The notes below the pieces were generated by a model, which saw only the letters and a list, made by a program, of their open reading frames with translations, ran no database searches and had not been told where the DNA came from. The translations under genes and the position numbers were made by a program. Positions 24,935-36,600 of a DNA stretch of 64,000 bases are shown one piece after another (within the stretch, counting starts at the first letter, position 1; every line of letters starts with the position of its first letter). This DNA is from Cercis canadensis (Eukaryota; Streptophyta; Magnoliopsida; Fabales; Fabaceae). The stretch covers positions 256,552-320,551 of the forward strand of contig QAOA01002442.1 in NCBI GenBank assembly GCA_003255065.1. Direction: 5' to 3'.

Positions 24935-26094
24935 GTTGGGTTAAGCTAAATCCAAATATTCTATGTAAAGTAATAAAATTAATAGCATATTATAACATCA
25001 CTCAGTTTATAACTAGTAAAAAAACCAAGCTTTTGAATTCTGAAAAAGATAATCCATTATCGTGAACAACTTTAGTTATGTGCTAAACTCACCAGCTTAT
25101 GAAATACAGGCATTACACAATATTATTTCCTTCTCAATTTACAAGATGCTTTTAGCTAAATATAAGTAACGATGTATGATTCCAAGTACTAAAATTCTTT
25201 TTCTAAATGATGTGGCAGTCTAAGCCAAATTGCCATGTCATCAATTTAGTTGAAGAAAACTACAATTGAAACTAAAAGAAAATTATTATAAATCAAGTTC
25301 CCTTGTTTCTAGTAATCTACCTTATTTCTATATAGGGTTGTAATTGTAACATATTTTAAAATTTATTTGATAATGTGGCATTTCCAACTGCCATCATTCG
25401 TGACAAGAATTTCAATGCAATTTTTAGGGCACCTATTTTTTTTTTTTTTCCTGTGAAGGGACATCTATATCATTACTAGTAAAACATAGATATAATCAAT
25501 ATTGGCACCATTTAGCATAAGCATTCCTTTCTACTAACCCAAATGAAGTACATAATATTTTCCACTCACTGCAATTGTGAAGAAGTTGTTCAAAAAGTTT
25601 GTCTCTACACAGCACTCTCAGCCTTACTAAACTTTTGGATTTGTCAATCCTCTGTCACCTGCGGAGGATGAGAAGGAAATAAACATGCAGAAATATTTCC
25701 TGCCTTTTTTTGAGAAAAATAAAATTTATTTTAAATGTCCTTAATTATATAGCTGATTTAGAAAATTTCAATATTTTACTTACAGGTCTTGAATTTAAAT
25801 TTCTAACTTCAGCTTCCTTCTTTTGCACTAAACTATTTCGTTTGTCAAATTTGAAAATTTCAGGACCAACAACGTTTATAATATCAAAATATGTTATTGT
25901 CAAATTAAGATTCATTGTTTTTCCTTGTTAATGATCGAATATAACATTTGTTCTCTTACTTTATAAGAGTGTAGGTTAGAAAGACATGTTTTTGAATTTT
26001 ATTTTATTTTTAAAATTGTTTTGTTGCAATTCACTCACTTGTGAATTTTTGAACATATATACACTCTAGGGTTCAGGGTGAGAGGAGTTTGCAC

Positions 26095-26197
26095 TTACTG
26101 CATAGAGGCTAGTCTAGGAAAACAATGATCCTTCTGAAAACAAGGCCTTGTCAATATTGTGCTAGGAAATTCACATCGGCCTTCTTCCATTATTAGT
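26095..26197 (-). pseudogene. DEFL-like short exon 2, second copy
   Basis: Reads MEEGRCEFPSTILTRPCFQK then DHCFPRLASMQ, nearly identical to the short exon at 12050-12156. No signal-peptide exon follows on the minus-strand 5' side, because array homology stops at about 26200. Without exon 1 it is unlikely to be expressed. Fossil. Confidence 0.5.
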
Positions 26198-26200
26198 ACT

Positions 26201-28011
26201 CAATGTCAAATCAATAAATCTTGTACATAACTATACTACAATTAAGGTGGTTTAGTAAATAAGATGACTAAATTACTTAAAAAAAATTAATAAACTAAAA
26301 TAAAAATTAAACTTAAATATTATATGAATTTCATAAGTTTTTTTCTTTTCACAAATAAAAGCATGAGTTTTTAAAAATATTAAGTGAGTTTAGTTAAGTT
26401 TACAGAGATAAGATTTCGTCAAGACCAAATGGTAAAAAAAAATGTTTAAAAAAAGTATTAATATGTATAAATACTAATCAATTTTCTTTAAATATTTTTT
26501 TATATATACATATTTTTGTTTAGATCTTTTAAAGGAAAGAAGGTAGAAAGCTTTCAAAGCTAAATCCTATTTGGAGCAATCTTTATCATCAATTAAGGAG
26601 GTAAGTTAATATAAATAAGTGAAATTTCTCATTTGATAAACTAACTAAGAAGTTAATCTTGTAAATTATTTTTAAAATTTATACTTCTCTTCTAATTTTT
26701 TTTTTTATGTGTTTATATATATTCGCCTCCACTATATAACATTCTAGCATAGGTGAATTCCACCGGAATCCATCTAACTAAATAGGTGGTAGCACTACCC
26801 CTATTATATCTTATAATGGTGACACCAAAGTCGCAGCCAACCTTTCTTAAGAAAAATTGAAAAACCCTACCCGCCACTGCGCCAAGGATTTATTGTCTCT
26901 CATTGTTCAACATTACACGGAACTCCCATTATCTCTCATCGATGAGGCGTAAACAGACCATGGGGAAAAATGAAAGGATTACCGATATAAAATAGGCCCA
27001 TTCAGAAATCGGTTCTGGTGGCATTGGGCGGCGTTGCTTCTCTCACGACAATTCTAGCCCACTGGTTGGGAACAAATTTCAGAGTCCTAAAAAAATAACT
27101 CGTTGAGAAGGTAGCAGTTCTTGGTTTTGGTGGCTTCTAGATAAATTCTGTGGCTTATTTTATTTTCATAATCTATGGTTTGTGGTTCTTATCTAAATCT
27201 ATTGCATTGAAGTGTGCGGTTTGAAATAAATGTAAGCATTAAGATTCTATTTGATAAATTAGAACATGAGCCTTGATTTGTAATCAATTATTGATTTAGA
27301 TGTAAAATTATTTCCACCCTACAGAGGAAACATTTTTAAGCTAATTCTTTGATGAAGCTTTAATTCTAACTATCATAGCAAGCTCATTCCCTTAGAGGAA
27401 TTATGAAATTCAGCATAACAAAGCATAAGATTTGGGCTACAAGGATCCACCAATTCATGGAGTGCTAGGGCTTCGTTTGAGAAAGGGAAAGAAAAAAAGA
27501 ATTACAAGAGAAAGCTATGCTAAAGTTTTCAACGAGGATATAGCATTATGTCTAGTGTTAATTCATGCTTTATGAGAATGGACGAGTTAGACTAGACAAA
27601 CATGACATTGTCATGTCAACCACTAACATGACCACAACCGGATCTGAAACCAATGAAGACAATACTTTTGTTCTCGTGTCTAATGCTGAATTGAGAAAGT
27701 TTAATCCTCTAGTTAAGTCACTATTTGAAAAGATAGCAAGAATTGTTTCAAGCGTCAGCAAAAATGGTCCCAAATCTGCCATTGAAGTCCGCAGGGCAAA
27801 GACTGGTGAATTAAACAAGACAAAATCAAAGTAAAAATGTATAGAGGAGGATGTCAATTTCAGGTAGTCTAAGAAAGCATTAACATCCACCACCCCTCTC
27901 CCCAAAAATAGGAAAAAGAAAGAGGTCATAGTTAAAGCATTTAAAATGTCTTGGGTAATTCTATTATCATAAATTACTTGGCTAAAATTCAGGGTATACG
28001 TTACCTACAAA
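26201..28011. other. Gene-poor AT-rich DNA
   Basis: No gene supported. A small open frame at 27565-27834 (89 codons) has no recognised motif. AT-rich tracts dominate 26280-26720. Confidence 0.5.
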
Positions 28012-28230
28012 GGGGGTGCTATGCTATACCCCCTGATAGTAACTTCTCTGAAATTGTGTTTCTTTTTGCAGGTTTTGTCTGTAGTAATAGGAAAGAGAAC
28101 CATTTATTGATAAGTTTTGAAAATTATAAAAGTTTCACTAAACTTTGCTAATTAACAAACTGACTCATTGCACACAAAACATGCGTTTTGTATAAAACAG
28201 AAAAAAAAAAAAAAAAAAAAAAAAAAAAAN

Positions 28231-28267
<37 letters not shown>

Positions 28268-28937
28268 GCCCAGCTGCCCCTTAAGAAAATGACGTCGCAT
28301 CTTTAGAAATTTAGTTGAAAGTTTTTCAAATTTACAAAGGCTTAGAAAGAATAGAAAAAAAAAAATTGTATGTGGGGCCCAATAAAATTGTTCTCTTTAT
28401 TTATGAAGAAAAAATACAATAAAAAGACTAAAAATAATAATTGGACCATTTTATTTTTATTAATGATACGAATCTCAATTTTTTATAAGGACATGAATAT
28501 AATTTCAATTTTATCAAACTTTAAAAAATTATATTTTCTTTCCTTTCATTTAAAAAATAAACTCTAAAGACTAATATATTTAAGTTACATCTAATTAAAA
28601 TAAAAAACTTAAAATATAAAATTGATACTTAAGAACTTTCATGTTACATCTTATTAATTAAAGCCATTAAAAAAGAAAAATAAATTCTTAAAAGATTATT
28701 GTATTTTGTAATTTATCTTCTTAAAGATCTTTTTTTAAAAAAAAAAATAAGGGGCAGAATGAAGTTTTGAAGAAGCATTGGGCAGCCTTTGCAGATTTGA
28801 AAAACTTTCAGCCAAATTTCTAATTACTCTATTTTTACATAAACCGGTCAGCAACCCATTAAAAAAAAAACAAAATTCCCTGCAAAACCTGCAAAACTCA
28901 GCAATGTCACTTTCAGGAGGTGTAGCATAGCACCACC
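28012..28937. mobile_element. Foldback/MITE-type element with inverted ends, possibly Mutator-like
   Basis: The left end GGGGGTGCTATGCTATACCC matches the reverse complement of the right end GGTGGTGCTATGCTACACCT. Further in, GAAAGTTTTTCAAATTTACA (about 28318) matches the reverse complement of the stretch near 28795, and TTTTGCAGGTTTTG also pairs. The flanks ACCTACAAA (28003-28011) and AACAACAAA (28938-28946) agree at 7 of 9 positions, consistent with an aged 9-bp duplication. The middle contains a long poly-A run with one ambiguous base. No coding capacity. Confidence 0.6.
28201..28264. repeat. Poly-A tract with an ambiguous base
   Basis: About 64 A with an n at 28230, lying between the arms of the foldback element. 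Its true length is uncertain. Confidence 0.95.
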
Positions 28938-29257
28938 AACAACAAAATCACTTCTAGAAAACAGTGCCCTAAAAGCATTGAAAATAGCAGCTAGTAAACA
29001 TTAAATAAATGAAAATACAATTTACTTTCTGGCAAAAAAATTACAATAACTTTGTATGTTTGTGGTTATCCAGTCAGTTAGAGCCCAAAATTGATGGAAG
29101 GTGTGCAACAAAGTTGATTCCACATTGTACACTGCTTGTCCACATGATGTTCATCATTTGCCTGCATTTAAGTGGAGCACTCTTCAAAATTCATGTGTCC
29201 TCATCATTTAAATCTCCCAGTAGCGCCATCCATGAACACAACTTTTTTGTTAAAACA

Positions 29258-30630
29258 CTACAAATAAAGTGATGCTGCAAAGACAATATCTCTTTTGATC
29301 TTCAAAACAGCTTCTTCAAACTTTGCCTCAAGCTGAGTTTCCCCAATGGACTTAGCTGCTTGAATTAGCTGCTGAAGAACTTCCTCAAGTCGTCTAATTG
29401 CCCTGATCAAGCTACCCTCGAAAACCTGAGTAATTTCCATGATCTCGTAGAATTTTGAGCCTTTTGCCCATGCATATACAGCCTCCATAATATCAGGCCT
29501 AAATGAACTCACGAAATTCTCCACATCAATTTGCACCTGGGTTTTTTTTGGGGCGGGGGGGGGGGGATTAAGCAAGAACTTGTCAATTAATTATTGATGA
29601 CCTTGTGATATTATGCAGAACCACAAATGAATACCAACTTAATTGATTTAAAATAGTCACAATGGCCAGAATGATAAAGAAGATTGGCAATTGACAATTA
29701 CCAAAATCAACTTTTAGAAATTCTTTTATTTTTTGGTTTCCCCTATTCAAACCTCTAAAACAGAAGTTCCATGAAGCAGATAAACTAATCCAAATTTCCA
29801 TGTCCTTACCTTGCACTCAAGCTGAAGTTGGGCAACCCTCCGAGCTGTGTCTAGTAATTGTGCATGAAGTAGATCAAGTTCTTCCCGGGGTTTAGCAGCA
29901 TCATGGAGTTTCTCCCGCCAGACAAAACAAGACAGGAGCGAAACCATCTCCTCAACCTTTATGTCCTTTAACACCCCATTGAACATGAGCTCTGTTAGGG
30001 TCAATTCATCTGCACTACTAATTTCACATGCAACCTTCCCTTTCAATTCCACAACATTGTCACTTGTAGCATATCTGAAATTTATGATGTCAAGAACTTA
30101 ATATCAATTTCATCATAAAAAGTCAATCAGCAATAATTAATGGTAGGTGAGTTAGTGAAACTGTAAGATAAAAAGAAGCACTCTAAGATGACAAACATGT
30201 TAGAAATTACAACATCCAAAATCTAATAATAATCTAACATTATTAAGTAAAGTATTAGGCATCTCAGAGATCTCTATTGTAGAATAAATAAGTGATCCAT
30301 GAAAGAAAAGAAATTGACCACTAAGTCCAACTACAAACTTTTGAAATAAAAATGATTTAGTCTTTTTTATCAATATTGTATAAGTAAAAGCAACTCACAG
30401 GCCTTGAAAATAACCATAGGAAAAGAAACCATTAACCATTCTATAATGTAAAATAAAACTTGGCCCCACAACATGAGCATGGAGTCTCAATTAAAAAGCA
30501 GGAGGTGTTTCTCTTCAGTTTGTGCAGATAACATGAAGATATTATTAGGGAGTATGTGATTCCTTTCAAGATTATGCTGGTAAAATATTTTAGTATTAGG
30601 ATGGAATTTTGATTGCAACCTGATGTGTCC

Positions 30631-30681
<51 letters not shown>

Positions 30682-33600
30682 GGTGAGGGGAGTTTCCTTA
30701 CCCGAGCCTCCTAAGAACCCTTTTTCTGGCCTTAAGTTCATCCTTAAAAGCCAAAGCAGAAGAAGAACGTAATGTTCTCTTAATTGCTTTTATCTTTGCA
30801 GTCAGTTCTTGCTTCCTCTGTAAAACTTTAAGTTTTTGCTTTATAAGTGGAGATTTTGCAATTTCATGGTTCTCAAAGAGGCTCTCCAAAGCCTCTATCC
30901 TACGGGATGCTTTCTTGTACAAGCTGCTGTGGATCTGAGAAACAAGAGAATCAAAATAATGATAATTTTTTATTTTTAAACAAATAGAAAAGAATGACAG
31001 ATGAGATCTATACCTTCATGTCTTCTTCAGGATCTAGAAGGGGCAATCCTTTTTCAGAAAATCTAGAAAGAGTTTCTGATACTTTTTTCAGTGTATTTTC
31101 TCGAGCTTCCAATGGCAAAAGATCCTTTGGTATATATAGACGCAGACTGCTTATACTATTAATCTGTTCAGAATATGACAGAAAATTATTTACTACAGAA
31201 GCCATAATAAAGGTTGAACAAATAAATATTTAACTTCTGGTTGGGTTATTTTGTAGTGTTTTTAAAATATCAAGAGAGCTGCTTTTGGTTCTGGCGCAAC
31301 CTTGTTGGTTCCTAAATTTTATGTAACCAATATATATATATATATCAAGAGAGCTTTATGTAGATTTTGTAGGATGTTAAGGGAGATTCTACAGGTTTTG
31401 AAATAGAGGGGAAGTTCAAGTAATTTCAGATAAGTGTAAGGGAGAGTGGAGTAATTTACTCAAAAATTAAATATGAGCATCCACATCCAAGAAAGGGAGT
31501 TTGTTATCTCAGGTGTTCATAGCTTGTGAAAAAAGATTAACTCAATGCTCAAAAAAGAGCATATTAGAATATTATGTAAAAAAGAAAAGCAGTTCAATAC
31601 TGCAAGACAGACACAGGCACTCAGACATATAGCAAGAGGGAGACTGTTAAAGTTCTCATGGTTCTAATATCCCTTTTCTCACTTAATTTTCATTGAATCA
31701 TCAAATCCAACATTGGAGGAGCATTCTGAAATATTTTTATAACTACACCACATGACAGAGATTAAGAAAGGTCACAGTATCTTGCAATCTGGAAAGAATG
31801 AAAAAAACCACATTTTGAGACAACAAGCAGATATATTAAATCATTAAACTGGCTTCAAACACTTCACCTGAGAGATAGGGACTGAAACAACTAAAGGTTC
31901 TCCAAGCTCTTTCAGGGGAACAATCTTAAAAGATTTTTTCCCCAACTTATCTTTTCTCACCACACATCTTGTAAGAACATCAACAGTGTAATTTGCATCT
32001 TCTGGTTTTATACTTGCTTCTTCTGGAAAAGACATATTGACCATTTTATAATTGACAAACTAAAACCTGAAAATACATAAGTATAAAGCACCCAAGAACC
32101 ATATCGAATACTGACCTTCAGAAGCACCCTTCATCCTTTCAAAATTAATGACCAAACCCCAGGTAACCTGGTCCTCAATGAATAAGGGTGGAAGATCTTC
32201 ATCACTTGTAGTGCATTGCAGAGACACAAGCCTGCCTGGCTGTAAATAGGGTAAACAATACCTTGGAGATAACACAATATCCCGAACCTCCTTATTCAAA
32301 CTTCTATACTGCTCCAGCAGATTGTAATAGTTCTTCAAACTGTCTTCTTCTTCAATAACAATTGATTCCCTCTCCTCTTCAAGGGCCTTTGCTTGTGTCT
32401 GCAAATAGAAAATCAACAAACGAAACCATTTATTCTTTCCTTACTTTTATTTCAAATTTGACAATGTTCAGAAAGCAGTGATTTTTCTTTAATATATAAA
32501 AGTTTATTTTCAAGAGCAAGAAAAATGGAACATAAGAGAGGAGCATCGACAAAAAAACAGAAGCAAATACAAAAGTAATAAACAAGAGCCATACTCTCCC
32601 CCCTTGCTTCGATTTTTCAATGAGTCAAATTAACTAACTTAGAAATTTCCAACATTAAGATTACTTTAAACCCATAATCACAATCATCACCATTCTAAAC
32701 CATATTTAGACTAGGTTCTTAATCAGTCTGTATGGAGGAATTCATAATTATTAACTTCATTATGTGATCCTACAACTCATTAATAGAAGAAAACATCATT
32801 TAAATTATTATTATTTTTAAAAAAAGTGAGCTTTCAGACAAGTAAGGAGTGACATTTCATAGAGAGATGAAAGCTGCTGACAGTAATGTCGTCAAATTGT
32901 AAATGAAATGAGGTATTATACCAGTACTAGTGCCATCAAAGCATATTCCAAAACATTTTGTTACAGATTAACTCAAGACAAACTTGATGCCAATCAATAA
33001 TTGATAAATATGCAAGTTTAAAAGCCTTGTGCCATATAAATTAACTCAAAAACATAGATATGCAAAGACCATTGAAATGAATGAAAGAGAAGAAAAAGAT
33101 ATCAATGTAAATAAACCTTGAGATCAGGAATGGCACGATCAGCTTGGAACTGATAAAAAGAATTACGAAGCAAATTTTCAGGATCACCATCTTCACAACG
33201 CATCTGGTTTAAAAGCATGTTGTAGCTTAAATGAAAGGCACTGAAATGTAAAAGAAAGGGGGGACAAGTAGTCAAGAGAGCAATTCATTGTATTAAGATA
33301 CAAGGTGGAATGTGAAAATGAAAAACACTATTATCTAAATCTACCCAAGCAAAAGATAACCATTTTAACATTTATCTGTTTCTAGCATGCAATGAGAACA
33401 AGTCCCTATTTGAAGTATGCAGCATCCTCTAATCATTCTGGCACCAATAATTGCAGTCACATGACTGATTCATTTCCAGTTTCCAGATAAAAGCTACACT
33501 AGACTTTTATGTTTGAGCTCTTTCAGATGACACGGCCATTTCTCAACAGGCTGTCACAGGCAAGAGTACACCTCACCTGAGTCCCACAAAGCAGGAGACC

Positions 33601-36600
33601 ACCAGTTTTACATATTAGGATGGCAAAATGATGATATAAAAGACATCAGTCAAGTAAGTGGTAGCATTTCCAAGTAAGCAATTTCAAAATGCATAAAGCA
33701 TGCTTTGAGACAAGCCAGATTAAGATATTCTACTCCAATAATAGGTACTTCAGAACATCAACAACAGGGGTAGACTGTCCCTTGAAAACAACGTGCACCC
33801 TTATTAAACGTGAGTTCAGGACCTAAGAAGATAGAGCCATCATAGCCCCAATAGGACAGTCTTCCTTCCTCCCATACAAAGACAAATAATTTTTTCGATA
33901 GAAGAAGAAATTGTATTAAGAAATGAAGGGTACAGAAAGAAGGGAGGATAAGCTATCCTCCCTAAGGCAAACATATTAAAAAACAGCTTAAAAAATACGA
34001 GAGAAAATCAATGTAAGAGAGCCCTCCAGTCTCGTCTCATATCCGCCAAAGGAACTCCCTTAAAAAGACCATTAGCCAAACACCAAAGAGAGGCCAAGAA
34101 ACAATCTTGTCCCATAATAGCTCTAGATCCAGTACATCTTCCTTAAAAAATACAGGCATTCATTTCCAACCAAATACACCAAAGAACTGCATAAATTGCG
34201 ACATAATATTTTACCCTCCTTACTCCTTCCAAAACCTCTGAAACTTGAGAAATATGGTGCCCATGCAAAGCGATACAACTTTTGGGCCTTCAACAGTGCC
34301 AAGTCCTTTCATTCTTTCTCTTATGAAATGCCATTCTAGCAAACTTTACTTTTGCCAATCAAAGAAGTGGAGAGATTTCTGAAGCAAGGCAGCCAAGCAA
34401 AGAAAAATACAACTTTGCAGTTGTCAAATTTCTCTCCAAGGAAAAATCTGATGACCCACTTCACTAAAGCTCAAATAACAAGATGCATATGTTGACACCA
34501 AATACCACTAACATGACCTTGTTAAACAACCTTTAACAAAAGGATTTGACTAATTAGCAGTCAGTGCAGAAGTCAACAAAAAAATGTAGGAGAGCCTATA
34601 GCACATCCCTGATTTAAACAACATTGTAAGAGGGTGGTTGGTTAGATTCATATGAAACTAAACACTAAACAAAGGAGCATACAGTGCAGATACCAGAGAC
34701 TCAGTCTTTCAGTATATAATAAAAGATTCCCTTATATACATATCAAACTCATGGCAAAGTAACCAACAAAAAATATATAAAATGCACGAGAAATTTAAAA
34801 TTGAGAAAGCATCTCTATGCTGTAGAACAGTCAACCAACAGACAGTTGCAAAAAATATCAACCATTATTTGGAAGCATCTTGTATGATATAGATATAAAG
34901 TATAGACACTAAACCATCAATGTACCTGTTTAAACTATCAGCTGCCCCTTTAACCATCATTTTAGCAGTAGAAGGTTCCATCTTCTCATCGACCATGAGG
35001 ATACATATTCCGCGCTGATCAATACCTCGTCGACCAGCACGGCCACTCATCTGTATATATTCTCCACTGGATATCCACCTGAACTTATCCCCATCAAATT
35101 TTCGGACATTTGTAAAAACAACAGTTTTGGCAGGCATGTTCAAACCAATGCTGAATGTCTCTGTGGCAAACAAACACTAAAGAAAAATATTTCAATCCTT
35201 GTGAAAACTTTTGAATTTAAAAGAAAAGTACCTATCATATCAAAATTTAACAGACATTGATAGAAAATATGTTTGCTCCAAAAAATGTGAAAATAATCTC
35301 AGCAAGTAAAAAGGGAGAGTTAGGAAACTTCCTATTGGTTTTTTGAATGTTTTAAAAGTCATAATATTCAAGAAGAAAGAAAAACAAAGGGTTAAAGTTA
35401 AGGATGACTGACAACAGCCAACAATGCTTGGCAACAAATTGCTACAGTGGCTAGTAATATGCTACTATGCCTGCTTTTATTTGTGCTGATGTAATACTTT
35501 TTATGCCTTGATAAAAAATGTAATGAAGTTGTAAGCATCTACTATATATCCCAGGATAAACAGAAAGTGAATAACATTTTATTCCATCATCTCTTCTACT
35601 AACCTTAATTAGCCCTTCTTGAAATAAGATCTCAATCACTTCCTTCAGAATTGGGAGTAAGCCCGAGTGATGTACACCTATTCCACGTTTCAGCAAGGGC
35701 AGCATGTTTGATACCTATAATAAATCACAGGCACAAGAAAAGTGACACAAACAAACATATATGCATGCATGCAGGTACAGTGAGATTATTGTAGACGATA
35801 AATTTCTTGTTTCCAACATTTTGGAGTGTAATAGAACCAACTAATAGAAATGTTGAGTTTGCTTCAATTCATGCCTCCCCCACTACAAAGGGTCAAAATT
35901 ATTTTGAAATTTCTAAGAATCTGTGCTTAGTTTGTTTAACCATCAAAGAAGCACTAACACTCATAAATGTGCATTAAGACATAGTGATATGCCCAAAAAG
36001 AGACACACACACCCTCATACTCAACTCAAGAGGAGGAAACTTACCTGAGGTAACTTCTTATCATCATCTGAAATCATATCCATAGCACTCCAAAAAATCT
36101 TTTCTATGTTTTCCTTCTCATCATCACCATTAAGATCCATTTTTGCCATCTACATAAACCAAAGAGGATGTCAGAATCTTAGTTTCACATGCGGGTATAG
36201 AAATAGAGTAGATACTTTTTACAATGATATTAAAAAACAATATGTTATACCAAGAGAGTGGCAGAAATAATAGATGAAATCTCAAGGGTCACAACAAAAA
36301 CAGTTTTGTACCATGCTAAGAATAAATAAAATTGAAGAACATTAAGGATTTCAGAAGATGACCAGCTATGAAAATATTACAGCAACTTGGACATTACCTG
36401 CATTGCAAGAAATTCACATTCTCTTTTGCTAAAGCTGAAGAGTATCACAGGATCATATTGACGCTGAATGATCATTTTCACCATCTTGAATATGTCACTT
36501 TCTTCACTAACTCTGCCCAGGACCAGGCCTTTTTGCCACTTTCCATTTTCCTTTTTCTTCTCACTCTCACCAGCAGGAACAAGGGCATTTAAAGCTTTCT

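Larger units (their letters stand above)
4323..26200. repeat. Array of diverged segmental duplications carrying DEFL and cytochrome c gene pieces
   Basis: Blocks of several hundred bases recur in the same order and orientation. The block with DEFL exon 1 and its promoter starts near 5390, 8450, 12220, 14600, 18110 and 22140. The block with a conserved ATGAACAACTTCAG stretch recurs near 6070, 9095, 12705, 15335 and 25065. A block opening with AATTGAGCTTATTTCT-like sequence occurs near 6320, 9350, 11180, 15590, 20035 and 25315. Cytochrome c exons recur near 13200 and 20657. The copies are clearly diverged and have different insertions and losses, so the array is not recent. Homology ends sharply near 26200. 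The left end is masked by the copia element. Confidence 0.85.

Noticed and set aside
4323-26200. Array considered as satellite, CRISPR-like or viral repeat
   Set aside because: Units are kilobases long, unequal, diverged and carry host gene exons; they are segmental duplications.
27565-27834. 89-codon plus-strand open frame
   Set aside because: No recognised motif, no signal peptide, no paralogue in the window; AT-rich surroundings give such frames by chance.
28201-28264. Poly-A tract considered as a LINE or SINE tail
   Set aside because: No LINE or SINE body on either side; it lies between inverted arms of a foldback element.
30487-30741. Frame with a Leu-Ser run
   Set aside because: It is the AG microsatellite translated; overlaps MTR4 exon 12 in another frame.
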